Below are positions 1-10,780 of a stretch of 64,000 nt of DNA, piece by piece. The notes beneath the pieces were generated by a model, which saw nothing but the letters and a program-made list of their open reading frames with translations, did no database searches and was not told where the DNA came from. Source of the stretch: Zeus faber (lineage: Eukaryota > Chordata > Actinopteri > Zeiformes > Zeidae); the NCBI GenBank assembly GCA_960531495.1, contig OY482853.1:3784065-3848064 (forward strand), written 5' to 3'. Each line of letters opens with the position of its first letter. Position 1 is the first letter of the stretch. The position numbers and the translations under genes are program-made.

Positions 1-1110
1 CGTGAGTTGTTTTTATTTTTCACGCTCTCTTGGTTAAAAACGTACTTCAACGGTATTTCTTATGCTACTGGTAAAAAGGTGCTGTACAAATGTAGTTGTA
101 CTTATTTACTAGTTCACTGTTTGGGGAAAACGAACCTGCGACAGGAAACGCCGAAGCCACCTCGAGACCCCCGGGGACCCCGAGATCCATGAGAGCCCCG
201 GGAGCCCTGAGCTGTGGTCGGACGCTGCGTTGTGCGCTTCATGACGTTCACAAGGTTTAATGATCCTAATAAGAGTCAACGGGAGGAGGAACACAGCGGG
301 GGCTCCGGGGGCCCCCGGGGCCCCGGTGCTTCTTCTTTTGGGACAGACAATGCTTACCTACCGTTTAATTCTCTAATTACCGTACATGAATCTTAAACTC
401 ATTTTCATTGAATTATGTTGCTTTTGATTAAGGACGACGCCGCCGCCGCCTGATGGATGAGGGGCCCGGGCAGGAGAACACACTCCATCTTCAATAAAGA
501 CCAAGACGGTCGCAGCGCCTCAGAAATGGTTGTGATGGGTCCGACGCAGAGGACGAGTCTCCCCCTCGGAACCAATGAAGTCGTCGTTCCTCTTCTGAAA
601 TGTCCCTTTTTTTTTAAATGGGAAGCTTTCAATGCTGTCGGAGCGTTTTCACGTCACGTCCCTGCAACGCGGAGGCAAAACGCCACGTTTCCTCCAGATG
701 CTCCAGGGTTTCATTGACCCTTTTGGTTCATTTGTGTGGAAGCGACTAGAAACAGGATGTTGTGTCGCTTCCTCCTGGAAACTGGAAGCTGTTCAGAACA
801 TGTTTAAAGACGTACACTGATGTGTAGTTTTTACACCTTATGTTTTTAACTAATAATGTTTTTTGTTTTTAAACTTAGAAGGAAAAGTTGACAACAAAAA
901 AAAACTTGAGGATGAGTAAAATGATCAATCACTTGACCTGAAAATATTTATTAAAACGAGAAAATCAAACTGGTGACGGAGACGAGCCGTCGTCAAGTGT
1001 TGAACATAAGGAACGAACGAAAACTCCTTCCTTTCTCTGTAAGATGGTACATCCTAAAAAATAATAATACATAATACATATAATACACATAATATCCTAA
1101 AATATCTGCA
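1..1110. other. Unique DNA, no gene recognised
   Basis: Open frames here are short (86 codons or fewer), overlap on both strands and resemble no family I know. A GC-rich patch near 160-330 contains a perfect 14-bp palindrome, CCGGGGGCCCCCGG, at 305-318. The end, 1050-1100, is A/T-rich with ATAATAC motifs. I see no splice-flanked exon candidate. Confidence 0.6.
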
Positions 1111-1212
1111 TAACTCATTCATAACTCATTCAAAACTCATCCATAACTCATTCATAACTCAGTCATAACTCATTCAAAACTCATTCATAATTCATTCATA
1201 ACTCATTCATAA
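1111..1212. repeat. 11-bp minisatellite (CATAACTCATT)n
   Basis: About nine imperfect tandem copies of an 11-bp unit, CATAACTCATT, with variants such as CAAAACTCATT and CATAATTCATT. It is the first of a run of unrelated tandem arrays that fills the left end of the window. Confidence 0.85.
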
Positions 1213-1313
1213 AACCTTGGACCAGTCAGTTTATTAGAAGAGAAAGAAAACAACGAGATTCTTTGTTTATTCATTTGATTTTTATAGTTTGTTGAAATTT
1301 ATTTTTTCTCAAA

Positions 1314-1625
1314 TTCATCCATCATCCATCCACCATCCATTCATCACCCATCATCCATCCATCCATCACCCATCATCAATCCATCATCCATCCATCATCC
1401 ATCCATCATCCATCCACCACCCATCATACATCCATCATCCATCCATCACCCATCATCCATCCACCATCCATCCATCACCCATCATCAATCCATCATCCAT
1501 CCATCACCCATCATCCATCACCCATCATCCATCCATCATCCATCCATCCACCATCCATCATCCATCCATCCATCCAACCATCATCCACCATCCATCCTCC
1601 GTCATCTATCCACCATCCATCTCCC
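1314..1625. repeat. (ATCC)n microsatellite with CATCACC variants
   Basis: About 310 bp of CATC/ATCC tetramers interspersed with CATCACCCATC and CCACC variants. It produces a 123-codon open frame rich in His, Pro, Ser and Ile, which is a by-product of the repeat and not a gene. Confidence 0.9.
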
Positions 1626-1714
1626 TGTCAATAACTGCTCATGTTAGCATGATACTCTGAGCAGAACAGTTGAGCCACAGATATTGCTCAGCTCAGTCTA
1701 CTGCCCTCATCATC

Positions 1715-1852
1715 CACCTTCTCATCGTCCACCTTCTCATCGTCCACCTTCTCATCATCCACCTTCTCATCATCCACCTTCTCATCATCCACCTTCTCAT
1801 CATCCACCTTCTCATCATCCACCTTCTCATCATCCACCTTCTCATCATCCAT
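1715..1852. repeat. 15-bp minisatellite (CACCTTCTCATCATC)n
   Basis: About nine tandem copies of a 15-bp unit. The first copies read CATCGTC and the rest CATCATC, so the homogenised block is on the right. The period is a multiple of three, so all frames stay open, giving acidic VDDEK-type repeats on the minus strand and HPPSH-type repeats on the plus strand. No start, signal or flanking domain suggests translation. Confidence 0.9.
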
Positions 1853-2064
1853 CTTGTGTCTCTGCTGCTTTAGCTTTTCTCTCTCAATGTCCATGTGCAA
1901 CGTACACAAAACCTTGAGCAACAACAACACTGATGGAGCTGGGCTGCTCGTCACCGTGGCGACGCTTGGGGCTCCTGCCCAGACGACTCCATTTTGGGTT
2001 TTATGTTTCCTCCAGCCTGTTTCCTTTATTGTGTTCTGCTATGAACACCTAGGTCAGTGAAGGA

Positions 2065-2128
2065 AGGACTGGCTGACTGGCTGACTGGCTGACTGACAAC
2101 TGACTGACTGACAGACTGACTGGCTGAC
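2065..2128. repeat. CTGA/CTGG tetranucleotide array, left part
   Basis: Imperfect GACTGGCT and GACTGACT tetramers. The array is interrupted at 2129 by a SINE and resumes at 2332 with the same motif, so both parts were probably one locus. Confidence 0.85.
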
Positions 2129-2331
2129 ATTTCATTTCATCATTGATCAGACGCTTTTATCCAAAGCGACTTACAATTATTCAAACACCGACGGACGCAG
2201 CCATCAGGAGCAATGAGGGGTTAAGTGTCTTGCTCAAGGACACTACAGCATGCTAGCAGGAGGAGCCTGGGATCCAACCAGCAACCTTTAGATCACTAGA
2301 CCACCAGCTCTACCTCCTGAGCTACCGTCCC
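2129..2331 (-). mobile_element. tRNA-derived SINE, minus strand
   Basis: Read on the minus strand from 2331, the sequence starts with a tRNA-like head. An A-box-like TAGCTCAGGAGG lies near 2324-2313 and a B-box-like GGTTGGATCCC near 2279-2269. A body follows with the stretch TCGCTTTGGATAAAAGCG, common in teleost repeats. It ends in a short ATGAAATG-type tail. The head carries RNA polymerase III promoter elements; whether they work is unknown. Both flanks are CTGA repeats, so a target-site duplication cannot be told from the array. Confidence 0.8.
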
Positions 2332-3010
2332 CGACTGACTGACTGACTGACTGGCTGACTGACTGCCTGACAACTGACTGACTGACTGACTGGCTGACTG
2401 ACTGACTGACTGGCTGACTGACTGCCTGACAACTGACTGACTGACTGGCTGACTGGCTGACTGACAACTGACTGACTGACTGGCTGACTGACTGACAACT
2501 GACTGACTGACAACTGACTGACTGACAACTGACTGACTGACTGACAACTGACTGACTGACTGACAACTGACTGACTGACTGACTGACTGACTGACTGACT
2601 GACTGACTGACAACTGACTGACTGACAACTGACTGACTGACTGACTGGCTGACTGACTGACTGACAACTGACTGACTGGCTGACTGACTGACAACTGACT
2701 GACTGACTGGCTGACTGACTGGCAGACAACAGACTGACTGGCTGACTGACTGACTGACAACTGACTGACTGACTGGCTGACTGACTGACAACTGACTGAC
2801 TGACTGGCTGACTGACTGACAACTGACTGACTGACAACTGACTGACTGACTGACTCACTGACTGACTGGCTGACTGCCTGACAACTGACTGTCTGACTGT
2901 CTGACTGACTGGCAGACAACAGACTGACTGGCTGACTGCCTTACAACTGACTGACAACTGATTGACAACTGACTGACTGACTGACTGCCTGACAACTGAC
3001 TGACAGTCAG
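2332..3010. repeat. CTGA tetranucleotide array, main part
   Basis: About 680 bp of CTGACTGA with recurring CTGGCTGA, CTGCCTGA and CTGACAACTGA interruptions. The interruptions recur in a rough higher-order pattern of 20-40 bp blocks. Minus-strand frames of 167-211 codons (Ser-Val-Gln rich) arise because few stops are possible in this motif. They are not genes. Confidence 0.9.
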
Positions 3011-3205
3011 TGTTGTGTTGTGTTGTGTTGTGTTGTGTAATGTTAAATGTTGTGTTGTGTTGTGTTGTGTTGTGTTGTGTTGTGTTGTGTAATGTTAAGT
3101 GTTGTGTTGTGTTGTGTTGCGTAATGTTAAGTGTGTTAAGTGTTGTGTTGTGTTGTGTTGTGTTGCGTAATGTTAAGTGTTGTGTTGTGTTGCGTAATGT
3201 TAAGT

Positions 3206-5183
3206 GTTGTGTTGTGTTGTGTTGTGTTGCGTAATGTAAAATGTTGTGTTGTGTTGTGTTGCGTTGTGTTGTGTAATGTTAAGTGTTGTGTTGTGTTGCG
3301 TTGTGTTGCGTAATGTTAAGTGTTGTGTTGGTTTGTGTTGCGTTGTGTTGTGTAATGTTAAGTGTTGTGTTGTGTTGTGTTGCGTTGTGTTGTGTAATGT
3401 TAAGTGTTGTGTTGTGTTGCGTTGTGTTGCGTAATGTTAGGTGTTGTGTTGTGTTGTGTTGTGTTGCGTAATGTTAAGTGTTGTGTTGTGTTGTGTCGCG
3501 TAATGTTAAGTGTTGTGTTGTGTTGTGTTGCGTAATGTTAAGTGTTGTGTTGTGTTGCGTTGTGTTGCGTAATGTTAGGTGTTGTGTTGTGTTGTGTTGT
3601 GTTGCGTAATGTTAAGTGTTGTGTTGTGTTGTGTCGCGTAATGTTAAGTGTTGTGTTGTGTTGTATTGTGTTGCGTAATGTTAAGTGTTGTATTGTGTTG
3701 CGTTGTGTTGTGTTGCGTAATGTTAAGTGTTGTGTTGTGTTGTGTTGTGTTGCGTAATGTTAAGTGTTGTGTTGTGTTGTGTAATGTTAAGTGTTGCATA
3801 ATGTTAAGTGTTGTGTTGTGTTGTGTTGCGTAATGTTAAGTGTTGTGTTGTGTTGTGTTGTGTTGCGTAATGTTAAGTGTTGTGTTGTGTTGTGTTGCGT
3901 AATGTTAAGTGTTGTGTTGTGTTGTGTTGTGTTGTGTTGCGTTGTGTTGCGTAATGTTAAGTGTTGCGTTGTGTTGTGTTGTGTTGTGTTGCGTTGTGTT
4001 GCGTAATGTTAAGTGTTGCGTTGTGTTGTGTTGCGTAATGTTAAGTGTTGTGTTGTGTTGTGTTGTGTTGTGTTGTGTTGTGTTGCGTAATGTTAAGTGT
4101 TGTGTTGTGTTGTGTTGTGTTGCGTAATGTTAAGTGTTGTGTTGTGTTGTGTAATGTTAAGTGTTGTGTTGTGTTGTGTAATGTTAAGTGTTGTGTTGTG
4201 TTGTGTTGTGTTGTGTTGCGTAATGTAAAATGTTGTGTTGTGTTGTGTTGCGTTGTGTTGTGTAATGTTAAGTGTTGTGTTGTGTTGCGTTGTGTTGCGT
4301 AATGTTAAGTGTTGTGTTGGTTTGTGTTGCGTTGTGTTGTGTAATGTTAAGTGTTGTGTTGTGTTGTGTTGCGTTGTGTTGTGTAATGTTAAGTGTTGTG
4401 TTGTGTTGCGTTGTGTTGCGTAATGTTAGGTGTTGTGTTGTGTTGTGTTGTGTTGCGTAATGTTAAGTGTTGTGTTGTGTTGTGTCGCGTAATGTTAAGT
4501 GTTGTGTTGTGTTGTGTTGCGTAATGTTAAGTGTTGTGTTGTGTTGCGTTGTGTTGCGTAATGTTAGGTGTTGTGTTGTGTTGTGTTGTGTTGCGTAATG
4601 TTAAGTGTTGTGTTGTGTTGTGTCGCGTAATGTTAAGTGTTGTGTTGTGTTGTATTGTGTTGCGTAATGTTAAGTGTTGTATTGTGTTGCGTTGTGTTGT
4701 GTTGCGTAATGTTAAGTGTTGTGTTGTGTTGTGTTGTGTTGCGTAATGTTAAGTGTTGTGTTGTGTTGTGTAATGTTAAGTGTTGCGTAATGTTAAGTGT
4801 TGTGTTGTGTTGTGTTGCGTAATGTTAAGTGTTGTGTTGTGTTGTGTTGTGTTGCGTAATGTTAAGTGTTGTGTTGTGTTGTGTTGCGTAATGTTAAGTG
4901 TTGTGTTGTGTTGTGTTGTGTTGTGTTGCGTTGTGTTGCGTAATGTTAAGTGTTGCGTTGTGTTGTGTTGTGTTGTGTTGCGTTGTGTTGCGTAATGTTA
5001 AGTGTTGCGTTGTGTTGTGTTGCGTAATGTTAAGTGTTGTGTTGTGTTGTGTTGTGTTGTGTTGTGTTGTGTTGCGTAATGTTAAGTGTTGTGTTGTGTT
5101 GTGTTGTGTTGCGTAATGTTAAGTGTTGTGTTGTGTTGTGTAATGTTAAGTGTTGTGTTGTGTTGTGTTGTGTTGCGTAATGT
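3206..5183. repeat. Recent ~989-bp tandem duplication inside the satellite
   Basis: Two consecutive blocks, about 3206-4194 and 4195-5183, share the same order of pentamer counts and rare variants. The unusual spacer GTAATGTAAAATG occurs at about 3231 and 4220, and the odd GTTGGTTTG at about 3327 and 4316, both 989 bp apart. By eye the copies differ by one substitution (GCATAATG near 3789 against GCGTAATG near 4778) over most of their length; they diverge at the ends. This implies a very recent event or an assembly duplication. Confidence 0.85.
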
Positions 5184-6159
5184 TAAGTGTTGTGTTGTGT
5201 TGTGTTGCGTAATGTTAAGTGTTGTGTTGTGTTGTGTTGTGTTGCGTAATGTTAAGTGTTGTGTTGTGTTGTGTTGCGTAATGTTAAGTGTTGTGTTGTG
5301 TTGTGTTGTGTTGTGTTGTGTAATGTTAAGTGTTGTGTTGTGTTGTGTTGTGTTGTGTTGTGTTGCGTAATGTTAAGTGTTGTGTTGTGTTGTGTTGCGT
5401 AATGTTAAGTGCTGTGTTGTGTTGCGTTGTGTTGTGTAATGTTAAGTGTTGTGTTGTGTTGTGTTGTGTTGCGTAATGTTAAGTGTTGTGTTGTCTTGCG
5501 TTGTGTTGCGTAATGTTAAGTGTTGTGTTGTGTTGTGTGGTGTTGCGCAATGTTTAAGTGTTGTGTTGTGTTGTGTTGTGTTGCGTAACGTAAGTGTTGT
5601 GTTGTGTTGTGTTGTGTTAAGTGTTGTGTTGTGTTGTGTTGCGTAATGTTAAGTGTTGTATTGTGTTGCGTTGTGTTGTGTTGCGTAATGTTAAGTGTTG
5701 TGTTGTGTTGTGTTGTGTTGCGTTGTGTTGTGTTGCGTAATGTTAAGTGTGTTGTGTCGCGTAATGTTAGGTGTTGTGTTGTGTTGTGTTGTGTTGCATA
5801 ATGTTAAGTGTTGTGTTGTGTTGTGTTGCGTAATGTTAAGTGTTGTGTTGTGTTGTGTAATGTTAAGTGTTGTGTTGTGTTGCGTTGTGTTGCGTAATGT
5901 TAAGTGTTGTGTTGTGTTGTGTTGTGTTGCGTTGTGTTGCGTAATGTTAAGTGTTGTGTTGTGTTGTGTTGTGTTGCGTAATGTTAAGTGTTGTGTTGTG
6001 TTGTGTTGTGTAATGTTAAGTGTTGTGTTGTGTTGTGTAATGTTAAGTGTTGTGTTGTGTTGTGTAATGTTAAGTGTTGTGTTGTGTAATGTTAAGTGTT
6101 GTGTTGTGTTGCGTTGTGTTGCGTAATGTTAAGTGTTGTGTTGTGTTGCGTAATGTTAA

Positions 6160-6691
6160 GTGTTGTGTTGTGTTGTGTTGTGTTGCGTAATGTTAAGTGT
6201 TGTGTTGTGTTGTGTAATGTTAAGTGTTGTGTTGTGTTGCGTTGTGTTGCGTAATGTTAAGTGTTGTGTTGTGTTGTGTTGTGTTGTGTTGTGTTGCGTA
6301 ATGTTAAGTGTTGTGTTGTGTTGTGTTGTGTTGTGTAATGTTAAGTGTTGTGTTGTGTTGTGTAATGTTAAGTGTTGTGTTGTGTTGTGTAATGTTAAGT
6401 GTTGTGTTGTGTTGCGTAATGTTAAGTGTTGTGTTGTGTTGTGTTGTGTTGCGTAATGTTAAGTGTTGTGTTGTGTTGTGTAATGTTAAGTGTTGTGTTG
6501 TGTTGCGTTGTGTTGCGTAATGTTAAGTGTTGTGTTGTGTTGTGTTGTGTTGTGTTGTGTTGCGTAATGTTAAGTGTTGTGTTGTGTTGTGTTGTGTTGT
6601 GTAATGTTAAGTGTTGTGTTGTGTTGTGTAATGTTAAGTGTTGTGTTGTGTTGTGTAATGTTAAGTGTTGTGTTGTGTAATGTTAAGTGTT
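6160..6691. repeat. 266-bp tandem duplication inside the satellite
   Basis: The stretches from 6160 and from 6426 begin with the same order of pentamer runs and spacers for about 255 bp, without a difference I could see. It is a second, smaller unequal-exchange event, independent of the 989-bp one. Confidence 0.75.
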
Positions 6692-8284
6692 GTGTTGTGT
6701 TGTGTTGCGTAATGTTAAGTGTTGTGTTGTGTTGTGTTGTGTTGCGTAATGTTAAGTGTTGTGTTGTGTTGTGTTTGCGTAATGTTAAGTGTTGTGTTGT
6801 GTTGTGTTGTGTTGCGTAATTTTAAGTGTTGTGTTGTGTTGTGTTGTGTTGCGTTGTGTTGCGTTGCGTAATTTTAAGTGTTGTGTTGTGTTGTGTTGTG
6901 TTGCGTTGTGTTGCGTTGCGTAATGTTAAGTGTTGTGTTGTGTTGTGTTGTGTTGTGTTGCGTAATGTTAAGTGTTGTGTTGTGTTGTGTTGCGTTGTGT
7001 TGCGTAATGTTTAGTGTTGTGTTGTGTTGTGTTGTGTTGCGTAATGTTAAGTGTTGTGTTGTGTTGTGTAATGTTAAGTGTTGTGTTGTGTTGCGTTGTG
7101 TTGCGTAATGTTAAGTGTTGTGTTGTGTTGTGTTGTGTTGTGTTGCGTTGTGTTGCGTAATGTTAAGTGTTGTGTTGTGTTGTGTTGTGTTGCGTAATGT
7201 TAAGTGTTGTGTTGTGTTGTGTTGCGTAATGTTAAGTGTTGTGTTGTGTTGTGTAATGTTAAGTGTTGTGTTGTGTTGTGTAATGTTAAGTGTTGTGTTG
7301 CGTAATGTTAAGTGTTGTGTTGTGTTGTGTTGTGTTGCGTTTTGTTGTGTAATGTTAAGTGTTGTGTTGTGTTGTGTTGTGTTGTGTTGCGTTGTGTTGC
7401 GTAATGTTAAGTGTTGTGTTGTGTTGTGTTGTGTTGCGTTGTGTTGTGTAATGTTAAGTGTTGTGTTGTGTTGTGTTGTGTTGTGTTGCGTTGTGTTGCG
7501 TTGTGTTGCGTAATGTTAAGTGTTGTATTGTGTTGTGTTGTGTTGTGTTGTGTTGCGTTGTGTTGCGTAATGTTAAGTGTTGTGTTGTGTTGTGTTGTGT
7601 TGCGTAATGTTAAGTGTTGTGTTGTGTTGTGTTGTGTTGTGTTGTGTTGCGTAATGTTAAGTGTTGTGTTGTGTTGTGTAATGTTAAGTGTTGTGTTGTG
7701 TTGTGTTGCGTAATGTTAAGTGTTGTGTTGTGTTGTGTTGCGTTGTGTTGCGTAATGTTAAGTGTTGTGTTGTGTTGTGTTGTGTTGCGTTGTGTTGCGT
7801 AATGTTAAGTGTTGTGTTGTGTTGTGTTGTGTTGTGTTGCGTAGTGTTGCGTAATGTTAAGTGTTGTGTTGTGTTGTGTAATGTTAAGTGTTGTGTTGTG
7901 TTGTGTTGCGTAATGTTAAGTGTTGTGTTGTGTTGTGTTGTGTTGCGTTGTGTTGCGTAATGTTAAGTGTTGTGTTGTGTTGTGTTGTGTTGTGTTGCGT
8001 TGTGTTGCGTTATGTTAAGTGTTGTGTTGCGTTGTGTTGCGTAATGTTTAGTGTTGTGTTGTTCAGGCGTCCATGTTGCTGCCTGGTCCATGACGTGCGG
8101 TGGTGGAAACAGCGTCTTCTGAGCTCCTGACGTGAGGTGTGACCGTGGCGCTGACTGGGCCTCAGGGGGAGGGAGGAGCAGCCGCTGAGGGACGACTGCT
8201 TCTCCTCTCACACCGTCTGGTCATGGAGCACGACGTCAACTTCCTCCGCTCGCAGACGGGATGAGAGCGCGTGGCTTTGGAGGA

Positions 8285-8371
8285 AACGCGGGAAACAGGA
8301 AACACGGACAGGAAACAGGAAACAGGAAACACGGACAGGAAACAGGAAACAGGAAACACGGACAGGAAACC
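8285..8371. repeat. 27-bp minisatellite of GGAAACA units
   Basis: Three copies of a 27-bp unit made of GGAAACA heptamers and one ACGGACA block. It lies between the satellite flank (8064-8284, unique, no gene seen) and a CpG-rich region. Confidence 0.85.
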
Positions 8372-8439
8372 GCCGAGGTCATATCCACCTCACAGTAAAT
8401 ATTCATACAATCAATGAATGAATGCACCTCATTCAACAG

Positions 8440-8458
8440 TGTGTGTGTGTGTGTGTGT
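8440..8458. repeat. (GT)n microsatellite
   Basis: About nine GT dinucleotides just before the CpG-rich block. Confidence 0.9.
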
Positions 8459-8464
8459 AAACTC

Positions 8465-9110
8465 TACTTCTGGGCGGCGCGGTTTCGCGGCTCTCGGCCC
8501 GAAAAGTTGGCCGAGCCGGCGGTCGCCGCGGTTCCCTCGGAAGGAAGCCGCGGCTTCCTAGGTTCGCGAGGAAAACAGATCCGTCAGCCAATGAGACGGT
8601 TCCGGGTGCACGACAATTAGCGGTGCTGCCATTTCCTCCCCGCGGAGAGGGGGGGGGGGCGATAACAAACGAGGGCTCCCGCGCCCCCTCGGATGCTCCG
8701 CTGCGACGGCCAGATGCGGGAACCAGATGCACACAGCTTGGCTGCTCTACCTCGCCGCCTCGATAACTCTCATTACTGTAATCGTTGCTTAATGTTTTCA
8801 TAATCTGCTGCTTAGAGGAAACTGTTTTCCTTTCTCTAACACCGGAGCGCCTTCCCAACGGCCCAATTTCCACCGCTGTTATTTTTTCTTTGGGAGAGGG
8901 GGTTGTTTCCTCACCCCGGTAATGAATGAGCGTCCGTCGCAAGCGGCAGCCCTTCGTGGTCCGAAGGCGAACGGCGGCTCTGAGGAAGTGCGGGCGCGGC
9001 GGGCGCGGCCGTCAGACAAAGGCCGAGGCGTCTCGCTCTCCCCTGATTTAATGAGACGTCTCGTGTTGGCTCCGGCGCTCGGCATCTGGTGCGAGTGCGA
9101 CCACACACAC
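8465..9110. other. CpG-rich segment, possible CpG island
   Basis: CpG dinucleotides are dense at 8465-8580 (GGCGGCGCGG, TCGCCGCGG) and again at 8930-9110. A G run lies at 8649-8658. In vertebrates such density often marks promoters or unmethylated islands. I see no convincing TATA, initiator or first exon. The 169-codon minus frame across it is low-complexity Arg/Pro/Gly-rich and most likely a by-product of GC content. Confidence 0.45.
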
Positions 9111-10780
9111 TTGCGCGGTTTACTTACGTTTCACCTCTGCCGTTACTCACCATGAGCGATTGGCCACTTATCCCCGCTCTGCAGGACACGTTTCCATCCA
9201 AAAACGCGCACGCGCACACACAGTGGGGCTGAGGGGGGTAATCTTATCAACACAATGTGGAGATAAAGCCTCGTTACAGCCAAGACCCGCTAATGTTGTT
9301 GTGGAGGCGGAGCTTTTCCCAGGGGGACGATTAGTGGTGAATAAAACCTCTGAATGTTGTTTAATACACACTCCCAATGTCTTTGTATTTGCGATATCAT
9401 AAAGTTAATGTCTTGGTTCTTATTTGTTCCTTTAATCTTCGTCGTGAGTGTTTTATGTTTGCCGTCGTTATTCGTTTGGTCTTTTCCAGTCGAGCCTAAA
9501 ATTCAGACGGGGGCAGATGAGACATCCCGCAAACAAGACTCAATTAACCTTTCTCAACTTTTAGTGTTTCATCGATCGAAGCAAGGGTACAATTTCTCGG
9601 GAGGCTTTAATTTTTAAATTTCCCGTTTCGCACGTTTTATTTACTCTGCAGTGGCCGGGGCAGTTCCAGTGAAAAATGGCGGAAAATAAATGTTTAAATG
9701 TCGAGGGCCTGTAACGCTGTCTGCTACACCCCGATCCGCCCATCGGTGGTTTCATGTTGCGGCTGATTGGTGAGTTTCATCTCTCGCAGAACTGCGTAGT
9801 TTATTTGAATGACATACGCTTATTTATTTGTAAGGGACCGTCTCCAATGTTAAACATAAACGTCGCCATTCGATGCGTTTCACCAGATTTTAGCGTCGGT
9901 CGATTTTCTTCTCCGGTCCCAGATGACAATTAATGCAATGACACGCATATGTATGTCGCACAATCCACAGCACAACGGCGTCGTAATCCACATGACAAAC
10001 AAAGAAGCGACGCCGGGGGATCAGCGTGGAACACCTACATGTTCCAAAGAGTCGCGGTGCATGGAAACAACACCCAACCTCCGAGGCAATCTACATGAAT
10101 CACATGAATTATGCCATTTTGTTTGTTTAGCCATAAGCCACGTTTTCACTTTGCACATCTGAGACACACACCTAAGTAAATCTAAAACTCTCAACACGCA
10201 ATATGTTACTGTACTTCCTGAGCGTATTGCAGTGAGGATATTGGCTTTTCATCCCGGGGATTTTACAGCACATTTATGCAGAGATCGCCCCACGCATGTC
10301 GATTTTTTGCAGCATCTGTGGATCGGTTTCTTATCATATTTGATTGCGTTTACCATTTTCTTGATGTGTTACGATACGATAATTCCAAGCTGTTTTAATC
10401 CAGACTATATTGATTTTTTCTTTTCCCCTTGAATAATAACGTCAGCAGAAACCGGTTGCTTTTCAGTTAAAAGACAACAACGAGAATGGATAAAGAATGA
10501 ATGATCGAGCCACTTTACGGAAGTTGATGATGTAGATGGTAGGTACATACACAACAGGGTCATCGGTGTGCATCAGAACCTCCACCCTGTGGCACTGCTC
10601 GGGACTGAGACTTGTGGGACTCCCGGTATACATTAGTCAGATGATCAAATACGAGTGATTTGGTCAAGTTGTTGGTACACACAAGTTCACCAACTTGTGG
10701 AACAAGTGGAGAATTAAGTCTAAATGTTGTTGCACTCGTGTCATTGTTAGTAGTAGTAGTTAGGAGTAAATGGCTGACAT
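9111..10780. other. Unique DNA, no gene recognised
   Basis: No repeat, RNA gene or recognisable domain. Open frames are 88 codons or shorter and unrelated to families I know. Composition is moderate, with no CpG cluster. Confidence 0.55.

Larger units (their letters stand above)
3011..8063. repeat. 5-kb satellite of TTGTG pentamers and 12-bp spacers
   Basis: The block alternates runs of 2-8 TTGTG pentamers with a 12-bp spacer, TAATGTTAAGTG. The pentamer just before the spacer is very often TTGCG, so CpG sites recur every few tens of bases. The pentamer period is prime to three, so the same Leu-Cys-Cys-Val-Val peptide appears in all frames. The spacer TAA is a stop in only one frame of three, which explains the many overlapping 60-143 codon frames. 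No function is known to me. The array ends sharply at unique DNA on the right and abuts the CTGA array on the left. Confidence 0.95.

Noticed and set aside
2129-2331. Possible tRNA gene on the minus strand
   Set aside because: A and B boxes are present but the sequence does not fold as a full tRNA by eye and continues into a SINE body.
3011-8063. Dozens of 60-143 codon Cys/Val/Leu-rich frames that look like small membrane proteins
   Set aside because: They are the same pentamer read in three frames, ended only when the spacer TAA falls in frame. No unique N-terminus, no flanking domain.
3011-8063. CRISPR-like alternation of repeats and spacers
   Set aside because: The variable parts are only different counts of one pentamer, there are no unique spacers, and the context is a vertebrate genome.
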